A DNA stretch of 64,000 bases from Haloplanus rubicundus (GCF_003342675.1 NZ_CP031148.1:1240001-1304000); one strand, 5' to 3'. Positions 18,691-28,442 are shown, numbered from the stretch's first letter. Notes: generated by a model not told the origin, from the letters alone. Program-made: numbers and translations.

Positions 18691-19410
18691 TTAATATGAA
18701 TTATTTGAGAGGCGGCGTTCAGCCTCCTCGCGGTCTTCAGGGTACCCAATGTCGATCCGCCAGCCGCTGAGGCCGATAGCGTCGATAGTGCGCCCCGACT
18801 GAATGAGAAGGTCGATGGCGTCGGATATCTCGTACTCGTTGCGCTCCGATGGCTGAACGAGATGACATGCGTGGAAGATGGCGGGTGAGAAGGTATAGAA
18901 CCCAGTCATCACCAAGTTACTCGGTGGATCTTTCGGTTTTTCCACTACATCTGTGACCTCGCCGTACTGGTTAGTGTCACACACGCCGTACCGGGACGCC
19001 TCCTCCCACTCAACTTCTTCAACGAGAAAAGCGGCGTCTGTACGGTCTTCATGTTGTCGGCGGACCACGTCCTGGAGATTCGCCTGGAAGATGTTGTCGC
19101 CGAGCATCAACATGAAATCGTCATCGATGTGCTCTTCAACTGTCAGGAGGGCGTGGGCAAGTCCCTTCTGCTCGCGCTGGTGGGTGTAGGTAATCGGGAT
19201 GCCATCGTACTCGTCGCCGTAGTGATCTATGATGATCTCCTTCATATATCCGACAACGACGATGAGCTCGTCCGCACCAAGTTCAATCAACTTGTCAAAA
19301 CAGTGAGTAATGAGTGGCTCCTCGTCGACTTCGACCATCCCCTTGGGCTTATCTTCAGTTAGCGGCCGGAGACGCGTGCCTTTCCCAGCCGCGAGTACGA
19401 CAGCTTTCAT
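18691..19410 (-). CDS. aglF: Glucose-1-phosphate nucleotidyltransferase (AglF-like)
   Basis: 239 aa from ATG 19410 (MKAVVLAAGKGTRLRPLT); the open frame extends upstream but this start begins exactly at the nucleotide-binding loop. The family makes UDP- or dTDP-glucose from glucose-1-phosphate, the first activated sugar in N-glycan assembly. Visible motifs are GKGTRLRPLTEDKPKG, the metal site LMLGDN, VVEKPKDPPSNL, and GWRIDIGYPED near the end. The overall wording is close to Haloferax AglF, which is UTP-specific in that organism. It opens the glycan island on the minus strand and is separated from the next gene by about 520 bp. Confidence 0.85.
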   Translation of the reverse strand: MKAVVLAAGKGTRLRPLTEDKPKGMVEVDEEPLITHCFDKLIELGADELIVVVGYMKEIIIDHYGDEYDGIPITYTHQREQKGLAHALLTVEEHIDDDFMLMLGDNIFQANLQDVVRRQHEDRTDAAFLVEEVEWEEASRYGVCDTNQYGEVTDVVEKPKDPPSNLVMTGFYTFSPAIFHACHLVQPSERNEYEISDAIDLLIQSGRTIDAIGLSGWRIDIGYPEDREEAERRLSNNSY

Positions 19411-19932
19411 GATCTCGAATTCTCTTTTGAGGGCCGATAAGAATTCTGTATTGACACAGATGATCAAGGTGGTTTGGAGTTTATTCAGGTACTAAAATTG
19501 TCGGTGATAACTGCGACAGGGGAACTCCCTGATTCAGTAGCGATAGACCATTCCGTGAGTAGGACAGTAGAGTCCGGAGTGCCTCGCACAGGTGATGGAA
19601 AAATTACTGGCTAAAGAAAGGCAGGCAATCCACGGGTGAATGACAGGAACTCAAGGGAATGCACCCTTTCATTAACAATTTAACTGAAGACAAGGATCCA
19701 TTCACGAGTGTAGCTTGGCTGGTTGACTGCACGCTTAGATGTAGGTTTATTTTTGTGGATACGGTGTAGTCTCTACGTTTGACGGACCCTCACGGACCAG
19801 TTGCGGGAGAATGTTGCTGAATGAACAGCGAAGAAGTCAATAAATTAAATTTTATTTACCAATGATATTTTATAATTTTCTGTTGTTCTTGGTCATCTCT
19901 CTTCACTACCGAATGATTAAATTCATATGATC
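19411..19932. other. AT-rich intergenic region
   Basis: About 520 bp, markedly more A/T-rich toward 19840-19932 (AATAAATTAAATTTTATTTACC). No gene or IS end was recognised. The promoter for aglF must lie near 19415-19450. Confidence 0.4.
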
Positions 19933-20898
19933 CTATGGAAAAATCGAGCCGTGCAGGAGTCCAAAAGCAAAACTGGAGTGCATTATGAATAATGCGAGCA
20001 TGGCTCCGGGAATATGCCTAATACCTGCATCCACTTCTGACGCTCTAATCGATGAGATAGCCACGAGATTAATGATAACAAGATATATACCGAGTATCAG
20101 TGACCATAGTGGAACAGTGACACCACTAAGAAAAATCATAGCTAAGCCACAAACACGCGGTGAGAGCGGGTATTCGTCTAATTTGTCGAAGACGTTGGCT
20201 TTCCCGTAACCGTTTCCATAGTACTGTTTTCCAAGTGCCAACGGTGTTGATCTGGGGATATAGCTGATCTGTAGCTCTGGATACTGATAAAGACGAAAGC
20301 CAGCTGCACGAACGCGCTTGTTATACTCGTAATCTTGTGCCCGGGGGAGATCGGTATCCATTTTCCCAACCGTGTCAATAACTTCACGTCGGTAAGCTCC
20401 GAAATTCACCGTATTAACATAGCCTTCCACAGGACGAAACCGTGCACTACTTGCTCCTAACCGGGAGACGAGTGCAGCTGCCACTGAGTGCTCAAAGTAG
20501 GTATCCGCCCTGGGAATCATTCGACCACCAACCACATCAGCATCAGGCGCGCGCTCAAATGCGGTCATTATATCGTTGAAGAATTGAGGAGGTACGATAC
20601 TATGCCCGCTAATAAACGAAACGATGTCACCAGTCGCGTTTTTAATCCCGACATTTATTCCGTGTGGTGTTGTTCGGCCAGGGTTGTCATAGAGAGATAC
20701 ACATTGGTGGTCATGCTCATACGACGAAACCAGATCCCGAGTCCGGTCTTCACTCCGACCGTCGACCACTAAAATCTCTTTACGGCCCTTATAATCCGCA
20801 AAAATTAACGCGTCTAAACAGTTTTTTATTGTTTGCTCTTCATTATATGTAGGCACAATAACTGAAATCGAAGCCGTTTTGGAGCTACTACTGTTCAT
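19933..20898 (-). CDS. Membrane-anchored family 2 glycosyltransferase
   Basis: 321 aa from ATG 20898 (MNSSSSKTASISVIVPTYN); an in-frame ATG 32 codons upstream adds a basic, hydrophobic leader that is unlike the family. The GT-A fold is visible: VIVPTYNEEQTI, ILVVDGRSEDRT, a D-x-D-like VSFISGHS region, and RAQDYEYNKRVRAAGFRLY, the typical ED(Y) and Q/R-xx-R acceptor-site block. Two or three C-terminal hydrophobic segments (GLAMIFLSGVTVPLWSLIL and the next) anchor it. It most likely adds a sugar to a lipid-linked glycan on the cytoplasmic face. Donor and acceptor are unknown. Confidence 0.88.
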   Translation of the reverse strand: MNSSSSKTASISVIVPTYNEEQTIKNCLDALIFADYKGRKEILVVDGRSEDRTRDLVSSYEHDHQCVSLYDNPGRTTPHGINVGIKNATGDIVSFISGHSIVPPQFFNDIMTAFERAPDADVVGGRMIPRADTYFEHSVAAALVSRLGASSARFRPVEGYVNTVNFGAYRREVIDTVGKMDTDLPRAQDYEYNKRVRAAGFRLYQYPELQISYIPRSTPLALGKQYYGNGYGKANVFDKLDEYPLSPRVCGLAMIFLSGVTVPLWSLILGIYLVIINLVAISSIRASEVDAGIRHIPGAMLALFIMHSSFAFGLLHGSIFP

Positions 20899-21134
20899 CA
20901 ACCGATACAATCGGCGCTTTTTGATATAAGTATGTTGCAGTGAGAGGAGGCATAGTTTTAGTCTAATTACGGATTCTATATATTGCTTGATCATCTATTA
21001 GTTAATACAATTATCAAATTAGTCTTATAGTGTGTGAATAGATGAGCATCGAGTGCCATGATCCACTTGAAAATATCTAAAAGTAGTCATTAAATCAGCA
21101 ACGAAACTATTTTGAGAAAAGACACTAATTAAAA

Positions 21135-21803
21135 TTAAGAGAGACGACAGATAGCACAGAAATCTTTAATCTGAGCGAGTTTCCCACCTGCCTTCTTAAA
21201 CTCTTTTTGACACAATAGCGAGAAAACGCTCTTTTCAGTAAATGAATGGGTTCTCATATGAATGTTTTCTAACTTAAATCCAGAGGATTGCAGCATTTGT
21301 TTGATTTCTTCCGGACCGAAGTGATGTGGGTGTGGTGTATCAACCACGTCAAGTTTATTTCGGATTATTTTAGGAAGCGAGAATGTGTTGACTGAGAAGA
21401 AAAACTGACCATCACGCTTTAGAATCCTACTTATTTCATCTAAAACCTCATTTGGATTTCGTGTGTGGTCAAGTACATTCTGAGAATATACGATGTCAAA
21501 GGAGTTGTTGGAAAAAGGAAGGTGTTCACCACTTCCACAAATAATCTCTGCGTTAGTTTTGGTACGTGGAATCCGCTTCTCTTCATAGAGTGGATCAATT
21601 GAAACTTGTAACCGGGGATGTTCCAGAGCATGGATTATCCCCGTTCCACCCCCGACCGCTAACATGTCCTTATTTGACAATACTGATATATCTTCTTGCC
21701 AGAGTCTCTCAAACAGCGATTTTGCAGATTCCTGGTCCGAAACAATCGAGGTATGTGCAGAGTGGTTCCTCTCTGCTTGCTGTGCTGTCTGCCACCGATT
21801 CAT
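21135..21803 (-). CDS. SAM-dependent class I methyltransferase
   Basis: 222 aa with a methyltransferase-11-type Rossmann fold: glycine motif LAVGGGTGIIHAL, acidic post-motif VSIDPLYEE, GEHLPFSNNSFDIVYSQNVLDH (motif II region, split) and a C-terminal FGPEEIKQMLQSSGF. Within the glycan island it may O-methylate a sugar, as some haloarchaeal glycans carry methylated uronic acids, but the sequence does not reveal the substrate. It is a stand-alone gene with AT-rich flanks. Confidence 0.82.
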   Translation of the reverse strand: MNRWQTAQQAERNHSAHTSIVSDQESAKSLFERLWQEDISVLSNKDMLAVGGGTGIIHALEHPRLQVSIDPLYEEKRIPRTKTNAEIICGSGEHLPFSNNSFDIVYSQNVLDHTRNPNEVLDEISRILKRDGQFFFSVNTFSLPKIIRNKLDVVDTPHPHHFGPEEIKQMLQSSGFKLENIHMRTHSFTEKSVFSLLCQKEFKKAGGKLAQIKDFCAICRLS

Positions 21804-22036
21804 AGTACGGTTATATTAAGACACGGACTTAAAATATCTCTTCACGTGTTATCGGTCATTCTGTCATCGTCCACTTCGGTATATGATATCGTGAGTATAT
21901 GCTGAACTTATTCATATAGACGCAAAGAGCCTTGTTTAGACGTTCGTGACGCCGGTTAGTGGCTCTATTGAGAATGCAGAATCTACAAAGAGCTCTCCTC
22001 TTATCGATCTACTTCTTTTGGCAACGGTCGTGACGG

Positions 22037-22675
22037 ATGAGCTATACCGCGTCTAACAAGGCCATTGCAAAGAATTCAGATCTTCTGACTTCCTTTAGCA
22101 GATCCGCTAAAGCAGGTCTACTGGTTACTTGGCGGTTGGGGTTAATGCGAACGTATAACTTCTATCCTGTTAGAAAAACAAATATGAATACGAGGCAGAT
22201 CAAAAACTGCGCTATCGGTGATGGAACAACAATTGGCAATTTCGTGTCGATTGAAGACTCCGAAATTGGATCTAATTGTCGAATTTGGCGGTTCGTCAAT
22301 ATGTATGGTTGTAAGGTTGGTTCAGAGTGTATGATCGGGAGTTTAGTAGAGATTCAAAAGGATGTGCTTATCGGACGAGGTACGCGGATCCAATCGCACG
22401 CATTTATCTGCTCAAAAGTAGAAATAGAAGAGGATGTCTTCGTTAGCCATGGTGTTAAATTTGTCAATGACCGTTACCCTCCGAGTGGCAATTCAGACTC
22501 TTGGGAATCGACGACGATCCGTCAAGGAGCGTCGCTTGGGACCGGCGCTGTGATTATGCCTGTTGAAGTTGGCGAGAATGCAATGGTTGGGGCAGGGGCA
22601 GTCGTTGTTGACGACGTCCCTCCAAATGCTGTTGTAGCAGGCAATCCAGCTGAGATCATTGACTACAGAGACTGA
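22037..22675 (+). CDS. Left-handed beta-helix acyltransferase (WlbB/WbpD-like)
   Basis: 212 aa. Hexapeptide repeats ([LIV]-G-x-x) run from IGDGTTIGNFVSIEDSEIG through VLIGRGTRIQSH to GTGAVIMPVEVGENAMVGAGAVV, then NPAEI. The block SHGVKFVNDRYPP is typical of N-acetyltransferases acting on UDP-3-amino-sugars (WlbB/WbpD). The start is uncertain: ATGs at 22037, 22145 and 22184 are all in frame, and the family homology starts only at IKNCAIGDG. It lies tail-to-tail with the oxidoreductase and aminotransferase that would make its substrate. Confidence 0.85.
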   Translation: MSYTASNKAIAKNSDLLTSFSRSAKAGLLVTWRLGLMRTYNFYPVRKTNMNTRQIKNCAIGDGTTIGNFVSIEDSEIGSNCRIWRFVNMYGCKVGSECMIGSLVEIQKDVLIGRGTRIQSHAFICSKVEIEEDVFVSHGVKFVNDRYPPSGNSDSWESTTIRQGASLGTGAVIMPVEVGENAMVGAGAVVVDDVPPNAVVAGNPAEIIDYRD

Positions 22676-22689
22676 GTTGAGGTACTGAC

Positions 22690-23697
22690 TTATTTATTCA
22701 TACGGAGTTGATCCGCATCTACATGAACGGCTTTATTGGTCTGATCTGATTCGGTGGCCAGATCCAACAGCGAGACTGCTTCAGCGCCGATCTGTCCATT
22801 GGCAAGAGGTGATCGATCATCCTCAATTGCCATGAGGAAATCTGTAACTTCCTCTCGAAGAGGCTCTGCGTTCCGTGTCTCATGAGCTGTCTGACCCTCT
22901 TCAATCGCCCGGAACTCGTTATTTTCACGCCGAATTCGCGTGTCGAACATCTCGAATTCTGTGTCCTTTAAATAATCGAGGTGGATAGATCTCTCCGTGC
23001 CGACAACAATAAGTTCACGCTTCTTCCCGAATACGGGAACTTGCCACGATTCGTTAATGGTGCCAATAGTATTTCCGTAGTTGAGTGTTAACGTTGCCGT
23101 CTCCTCAACATCGTCTCGGATCCACGAGTTTGTCGCACAGAATAGTCGATCAGGATGTTCTCCTAACAGATAGCGATACACATCAATATCGTGAACTGCT
23201 AGTTGATGTAGGACCCCACTTGATTCACGGGGGACACGGAAGGAATACCGATTGGTATGAAGATATTTGATTTGACCGAGTTCCCCCCGCTCGATCCGTT
23301 CTTTGACAGCCTGTAACGCAGGATGGTAGCGGAAAATATGCCCAACTGCGAGTATTCGGTTGTTTTGCTTCGCCGTATCAACGATCTCCCATGCTGTATC
23401 ACCGTGATTTGCTAATGGTTTCTCTACAAGACAATCCACGCCGTTTGAGAGTAAGGTTATAGCTATGTCTCTGTGGGTGTGCGATGGGGTCGCGATAATT
23501 GCAGCGTCCACCCTTGCAATTAGCTTTCGATGATCGGTGACGAATTCAACTCCGTAATTGGAGGCGAGTTCTGCAACGCGATTCTCATCGACATCGCAAA
23601 AGATGACTTCTTCTAAGAGACCATTTTCTTTGAGTTCCACCGCGACGCGTGCGTGGTTTGAGCCCCAGTAGCCTGTGCCGATCACTCCAAGTTTCAT
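22690..23697 (-). CDS. Gfo/Idh/MocA-type NAD-dependent sugar dehydrogenase (WlbA-like)
   Basis: 335 aa. An N-terminal Rossmann fold (VIGTGYWGSNHARVA) is followed by the EKPLA motif with its conserved Lys and GHIFRYHPA, then the beta-sheet dimer domain with HDIDVYRYLLG. In Wlb-type pathways such enzymes oxidise C-3 of a UDP-GlcNAc-uronate, preparing it for transamination. Its start overlaps the stop of the aminotransferase gene by 4 bp, which implies one operon and consecutive reaction steps. Confidence 0.88.
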   Translation of the reverse strand: MKLGVIGTGYWGSNHARVAVELKENGLLEEVIFCDVDENRVAELASNYGVEFVTDHRKLIARVDAAIIATPSHTHRDIAITLLSNGVDCLVEKPLANHGDTAWEIVDTAKQNNRILAVGHIFRYHPALQAVKERIERGELGQIKYLHTNRYSFRVPRESSGVLHQLAVHDIDVYRYLLGEHPDRLFCATNSWIRDDVEETATLTLNYGNTIGTINESWQVPVFGKKRELIVVGTERSIHLDYLKDTEFEMFDTRIRRENNEFRAIEEGQTAHETRNAEPLREEVTDFLMAIEDDRSPLANGQIGAEAVSLLDLATESDQTNKAVHVDADQLRMNK

Positions 23698-24797
23698 TGG
23701 AAGTACTCCCGAATCTGATCACAGACGTACTTGACATCTGGTTCACTCAGTTGAGGATGCATGGGAAGTGAAACGGTTCGTGAGCAGATGTCTTCAGCGA
23801 TAGGCACAGTCGTGCTCGCCACTCGATCACGAACGGCCTCATGTTGGTGAACCGCATTTTCGTAGTGTATTCCTGTACCGATCCCATGTTCGTCAAGGTG
23901 TGCTCTGAATTCCTTTCGTTCTCTTGCTGGTACTAATACGGGATAGTGGTGATACACGTGTTTTGACTGAGTATATGTTTTGGGAATAGTGATCTCCTCA
24001 ATATGTTGTAGCCGCTCATCATACTGTGAAGCTGCCTTTCTACGGGCCTGTGTCCAGTCAGAAAGACGCGTGAGTTGTTCTCGACCAATAGCTGCCTTGA
24101 CTTCATCTAGCCTGTAGTTTAATCCGAGATGAGTGTGCTTTCCGCTCTCATCGCGACCATGATTTCTGAGAGCACGAGCTTCAGACGCAAGTTCGTGGTC
24201 ATCCGTCGTAATCATGCCGCCGTCACCGCCCACGGTCATATTCTTAGTAGGATAAAAGGAAAAACAACCAACATCTCCGAATGATCCTACTGGCTGATCA
24301 TTATGTGTCGCCCCATGTGCTTGGGCTGCGTCCTCAATAACTGTAAGCCCATATTCATCGGCGATCTCAAGAATTTCATCCATCTCCGCTGGCTGACCGT
24401 GCATATGAGTAACAGCGACTGCCTCCGGATTCGTAGCTTCATCTATAGCATCTTTCAATAGCTTAGGATCCATCGCGTAGCGGTCAGGATCAACATCAAC
24501 AAAGACGGGGTCTGCCCCGAGTTCAAGAACGGGGCTAACCGTCGCAAAGTACGTGTGCCCTGGAACGAACACGTGATCCCCCGAATCGATATCGAGCGCC
24601 TTCATTGACAACAGAAGAGCTGCAGTTCCGTTCGAGACACCAATTGCATGGTCGGTTGAGCATAGATCGGCAAATGCATTTTCAAGAGCCTCGCATTCAG
24701 GCCCCTTTACAAGACGTCCACTCTCAAGTACGTTCACAGCGTCGGATATCATTTTATCATCGATTGTGATATCTACAAATGGAACTTCATCTACCAT
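23694..24797 (-). CDS. DegT/DnrJ/EryC1/StrS-type PLP sugar aminotransferase (WlbC-like)
   Basis: 367 aa, full length for the family. Recognisable parts are SNGTAALLLSMKAL, the cofactor Asp in VIEDAAQAHGA, the PLP-binding Lys in FYPTKNMTVGGDGGM, and the substrate-loop LNYRLDEVKAAIG. It would transfer an amino group from glutamate to a 3-keto nucleotide sugar. It is first in a two-gene operon with the dehydrogenase (4-bp overlap) and faces the acetyltransferase at 22037. Together they give a dehydrogenase-aminotransferase-acetyltransferase set for a 2,3-diamino-type sugar; the exact sugar is inferred. Confidence 0.9.
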   Translation of the reverse strand: MVDEVPFVDITIDDKMISDAVNVLESGRLVKGPECEALENAFADLCSTDHAIGVSNGTAALLLSMKALDIDSGDHVFVPGHTYFATVSPVLELGADPVFVDVDPDRYAMDPKLLKDAIDEATNPEAVAVTHMHGQPAEMDEILEIADEYGLTVIEDAAQAHGATHNDQPVGSFGDVGCFSFYPTKNMTVGGDGGMITTDDHELASEARALRNHGRDESGKHTHLGLNYRLDEVKAAIGREQLTRLSDWTQARRKAASQYDERLQHIEEITIPKTYTQSKHVYHHYPVLVPARERKEFRAHLDEHGIGTGIHYENAVHQHEAVRDRVASTTVPIAEDICSRTVSLPMHPQLSEPDVKYVCDQIREYFQ

Positions 24798-24899
24798 AAG
24801 CTAAGACTCGTTCTTAGTAACTTATCATCTTCGGAGGTGACGAACTGATAGGCTTCTTTGGCTCTGTTGAAATACTTAACAAGCTACATGTTGGCCCAG

Positions 24900-25200
24900 T
24901 AGTGTAACCGAATGCAGACCCTCTAAGATCTCGGTTGCTTCGATTTGCCGAGGAAGTCTTTCAGTTAGTGCAACGTGCTGTAGCTCGATATTCACCGAAG
25001 TTCTCGAAACAGCGCTACACGCTTCATGAACACATCTCCTGTGTCTCAAAGTGCGGAAGGACACGACCTATCGAACTCTCCTCGACAACCCTTTTGAGAT
25101 GCCTCGCATTCGGAAAGCAACCAACATCACCGAACCTCCTGCGCCGTCAATGCTGTGCACAGCGTTTGACAGTTTCAATATGGCCATCTTGCGGCTTTGT
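24900..25200 (+). pseudogene. Truncated, frameshifted IS5-type transposase
   Basis: The frame from 24917 encodes SKISRLLRFAEEVFQLVQ and a run to RYTLHEHI. After a frameshift near 25037 it continues as LCLKVRKDTTYRTLLD, FEMPRIRKATNITEPPAPS and LCTAFDSFNMA. This is the N-terminal third of haloarchaeal IS5-group transposases. It stops at 25190, where an IS-end-like GGCTTTGTTGAAATCCT begins; a similar GGCTCTGTTGAAATAC is at 24861. The DDE catalytic part is missing. It is a remnant separating the amino-sugar genes from the glycosyltransferases. Confidence 0.75.
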
Positions 25201-25413
25201 TGAAATCCTCTTGCAGTCTTGTGATTTGTTAAACAGCCAATTTTCGACGTGTCTGCGAAGTCTGTCGGAGAATCGCTCTCTTCTGCAGTTCTGGGAGATT
25301 TCAATAGAGTCGAAATACCATAATTGGCCCAGATGGAATTCTCCTCTATCATCTCAAACTCGGAAAATCATAAATAATATTACAGGTAACAGACCATTCA
25401 ATTGCTGAACACA

Positions 25414-26523
25414 TTATTCGAGAAGTTGCTCATATAGGGCGATAAGTTTTTTCGCTTCGGCTTCCCAGCTATATTTAGTCTCGACGAGTGAGCGCATTTG
25501 AACAGGATCGTAATCCTGTTGTATGGCGGTTTCGACGGCATCTGCCGCAGCCTCGGTATCCCCCTGCGGAACAACATGACAATACTGTTCCGGCATGAAT
25601 GCTTTAACTGCGTTGACAGGTGTGGTGACAATCGGTAATCCGGCATAGAGATATTCAAAAAACTTCGTTGGTACGGTTTTTTTGTAGTGTTCAACGTCAA
25701 CCAATGCGAGTCCTACATCAGCCGAGTGGAGATACTGGAACATCTCATCGTATGCAAGATATCCAGGAAATCGAACGTAGCGTTCTAGATCTCGTTGGTG
25801 AATGAACCGCTCCACGTGTGCTTGATCCTCATCTGGTGACCATTCTCCAAGTGCCCATAACTCCACATCGACGCCACGCTCTAACAATGCCTCGAGAAGT
25901 TCAAGCATTCGGTAGATCCCGCGCAGCTTCTGTAGCCCACCAACATAACAGAGGACATGTTCTTGATTCCGTTCTACCTGACCTGTAGCTGGTTGTAACG
26001 ATTCCGTCCGTGGGAAATTGTGTGCGACCGTAACGGGTATTTCACAATCCCGAAATGGAGCAGCGATCCAGTCAGAAACCGTAACGATCCCATCGAACTC
26101 CTCTGCTACTCTCTGTTCTATCTTGGGGATAGCATAAGACAGAGGAATCGATGCCGGCTTGGGGATCCATTCACGTGTCGTGGCCACATGTCCATAATCC
26201 TCGTGGACATCATACACCACAGCTGAATCAGTTGTCGCTGAGAGATAAAGTCCAACCGGGATTAACTCCGGATCATGAAAGTGGTAGATCGACGCGTCGA
26301 GGCGTTTCGCGGTTCGGGCGACTGTCGGAATACTCTGCCATCGCTCCAAACGTGTCGAAACCGATCCGAGGCCATAGAACCTGACTCCGTTTCGATTCTG
26401 GTCTTGGGTATTATGAGCAAGAATGCCGACGTCGAAACCTGCGTTGACTAAACTAATCGCCTCTTTATCGAAGATTCGGGTATCAGTTGGGTTATGCACC
26501 GTTGTCAAGTGTAAACTATCCAT
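25414..26523 (-). CDS. Family 4 (GT-B) glycosyltransferase
   Basis: 369 aa from ATG 26523 (MDSLHLTTVHNPTDTRI). It has the N-terminal acceptor domain with HFHDPELIP and VYDVHEDYGH, then the donor domain with LCYVGGLQKLRGI, VELWALGEW, and the nucleotide-sugar block FFEYLYAGLPIVTTP. This is the usual E(x7)E-like region, here reduced to FFEY. It is cytoplasmic and probably adds one sugar to the growing surface glycan. It sits 45 bp downstream of a second GT4 gene on the same strand, likely as an operon. Confidence 0.88.
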   Translation of the reverse strand: MDSLHLTTVHNPTDTRIFDKEAISLVNAGFDVGILAHNTQDQNRNGVRFYGLGSVSTRLERWQSIPTVARTAKRLDASIYHFHDPELIPVGLYLSATTDSAVVYDVHEDYGHVATTREWIPKPASIPLSYAIPKIEQRVAEEFDGIVTVSDWIAAPFRDCEIPVTVAHNFPRTESLQPATGQVERNQEHVLCYVGGLQKLRGIYRMLELLEALLERGVDVELWALGEWSPDEDQAHVERFIHQRDLERYVRFPGYLAYDEMFQYLHSADVGLALVDVEHYKKTVPTKFFEYLYAGLPIVTTPVNAVKAFMPEQYCHVVPQGDTEAAADAVETAIQQDYDPVQMRSLVETKYSWEAEAKKLIALYEQLLE

Positions 26524-26568
26524 GATTACAAACAGGGTATAGTAAGCCAATAACTGGTGCGGTACAGT

Positions 26569-27738
26569 TTAGTTGTGATCCTTGATTGCCTCCCGGAAGA
26601 TTCGTTCAATGGACTCGGCGTTCCGTTCCCAACTGAATCCATTAAGTGCTGTTCTCTGTGCCCGATCTCCGATGTGGCGCCGTAACTCTGGATTTTCATT
26701 GAGTTCCCGGATCAGATCAGTGATTGCTCCTGAATTCTGAGGTGGGACTAAGAATCCCGTCTCTCTATGTGTAATGAAGTCGGCTGGACCCTCTCCTTCA
26801 CAAGCAATAACGGGTAGTCCGCAGGCCATCGCTTCCAGATACGCAATCCCGAATGCTTCCTCATAACTTGGAAGAACGAACAAGTCTGCTGATTTGAGGT
26901 ACGAGAAGACTTCCTCGTGATCAACTTTTCCAATAAAGGAGACTTTATTGTCTATATTGAGTGTCTTAGCCTTTTCTTCAAGATCTGATTGAAGCGGACC
27001 GTCTCCAATAACCACATACTCATAATCAAGCGAAAGATCTGATAAGGCTTCTAAGACGTATCTATGGCCTTTTTCAGGATCTAAATTCCCGACACTAGTG
27101 ATTCGCAGACTCGATCTCGGCGCTTCGACTGACTGAGCGTTAAGTGCTTTTTCTACGGAGAACCCATTATGTACGACTTCAACTTTTTTCAAATCATCAA
27201 AATTATCAGCATATATTCGTTTTAATTTTCCACTGTTGAGTATAATTCGAGTTGACGATTGAAAAACTGATCTTATTTGGGATTTACAAAACCTGTGATG
27301 AATCGAGTGTTGAAGATCAAAGCCGTGTACTGTTGTCACTAGTGGTACGTCTAATGAATGAGCGAGTTTCAACGACCCAAATCCATCAGGAAGTGCTACG
27401 TGTGCGTTGATCAGATCCGCGGATTCGAATAGATGTCTATTTTGATATAATGTCCTCCGGAAGGAGTACGCAACGATCGGCAACGTCCCCAAGCATGGAA
27501 GCGACCAGTAGCGCGGATAGTGGACAGTGATATCATCATATGAGTCCGACTCAGGGACATTCTTTGAGGAGGTGCGATTAAGAATCTTGGCGGCGATCTC
27601 TGGCACCCTAGGAATGGGAGAAATCACTTCCACATTGTGTCCTCTCTCGGACAAGGCCCTGGCCTGTTGTAGAACATATATCCCCCTAACGGAGTCGTTT
27701 GGGGTCGGAAACAGATGTGAAACGATGAGGATATCCAT
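26569..27738 (-). CDS. Family 4 (GT-B) glycosyltransferase
   Basis: 389 aa starting at ATG 27738 (MDILIVSHLFPTPNDS). Typical GT4 features are GIYVLQQARALSERGHNVEVI, split over the first beta-alpha unit, TTVHGFDL, VHNGFSVE, TSVGNLDPEKGH, and the retaining E(x7)E motif in SYEEAFGIAYLEAMACGLPV. It is better conserved than its downstream neighbour. It should use a nucleotide-sugar donor on the cytoplasmic side; donor identity is not readable. Confidence 0.9.
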   Translation of the reverse strand: MDILIVSHLFPTPNDSVRGIYVLQQARALSERGHNVEVISPIPRVPEIAAKILNRTSSKNVPESDSYDDITVHYPRYWSLPCLGTLPIVAYSFRRTLYQNRHLFESADLINAHVALPDGFGSLKLAHSLDVPLVTTVHGFDLQHSIHHRFCKSQIRSVFQSSTRIILNSGKLKRIYADNFDDLKKVEVVHNGFSVEKALNAQSVEAPRSSLRITSVGNLDPEKGHRYVLEALSDLSLDYEYVVIGDGPLQSDLEEKAKTLNIDNKVSFIGKVDHEEVFSYLKSADLFVLPSYEEAFGIAYLEAMACGLPVIACEGEGPADFITHRETGFLVPPQNSGAITDLIRELNENPELRRHIGDRAQRTALNGFSWERNAESIERIFREAIKDHN

Positions 27739-28026
27739 TGTGTGTATAAATTACTGGGAGTCGCGCTGCATCATCAATCCACCTGCTCTATCCTAAGGCC
27801 TGCATTGCTTTTTTCTGATTTTCTGACGGAAATATTAATGTCGTTCGCCGACAGCTGTGGTGTTGATAGGTGTATGTGGATCAATGATTGTGAACGAAAG
27901 TTCTGGTGAGGACTGAGAGGCGATCACCGAATAAACGTGAGATCGTAGGCCGTTGATTGGGACTACGGCGAGGAGTCTTCTGCGATGATATCGGTGAAAC
28001 GGTGTCTGTCCCAATCTGATACCTCA

Positions 28027-28442
28027 TGAGCGTGTCATAGAACCCATCTCATAGCTTCTCACAGCCTGGATTGTTTCCTTGCTCGTAGTTGGTGATTGCA
28101 ACGACGAGTCGTAGACAGAGCGCAACGAACACTTCTGTTCGTGGGTGGACGCGGCCTCGGGCACGTCCGCGCCCGAGGTCGCACCCTCGTAGTAACAGTG
28201 CAGAAAGCCGCAAAAAAGGTCTGGTGGCTCGTGAACTCGTGTTCGCCCCCGCTTCGAGGGGGCGAACACGTCGTAATCCAGCAGAAACCCGAACTCAAGG
28301 TGTTCAAACAGCGGTACTGTTTCGGTCGCCGCTGCATTCAAGAAGTCGTTGACTGAAGCTACGTCTTGCAGGGTGTCGGAGCTGGTGGATACAGTATCCA
28401 AGCCCCGCGGTCTCCCACGGGAGGCTTTCTATGACACGCTCA
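28027..28442 (-). mobile_element. 416-bp internally deleted IS (MITE-like) with 16-bp inverted ends
   Basis: Perfect 16-bp terminal inverted repeats, TGAGCGTGTCATAGAA at 28027-28042 and its complement at 28427-28442, enclose a collapsed transposase frame on the minus strand. The frame starts MDTVSTSSDTLQDVASVNDF, runs through PDLFCGFLHCYYEG, then jumps to FVALCLRLVVAITNYEQ, the end of a haloarchaeal DDE transposase. The catalytic middle is deleted. It could still be moved in trans by a full-length relative. No target-site duplication was obvious next to the ends. Confidence 0.85.

Noticed and set aside
28244-28272. Strong hairpin GTTCGCCCCC...GGGGGCGAAC as a terminator
   Set aside because: It lies inside the transposase coding part of the MITE-like element (VFAPSKRGRT) and not at a gene end.
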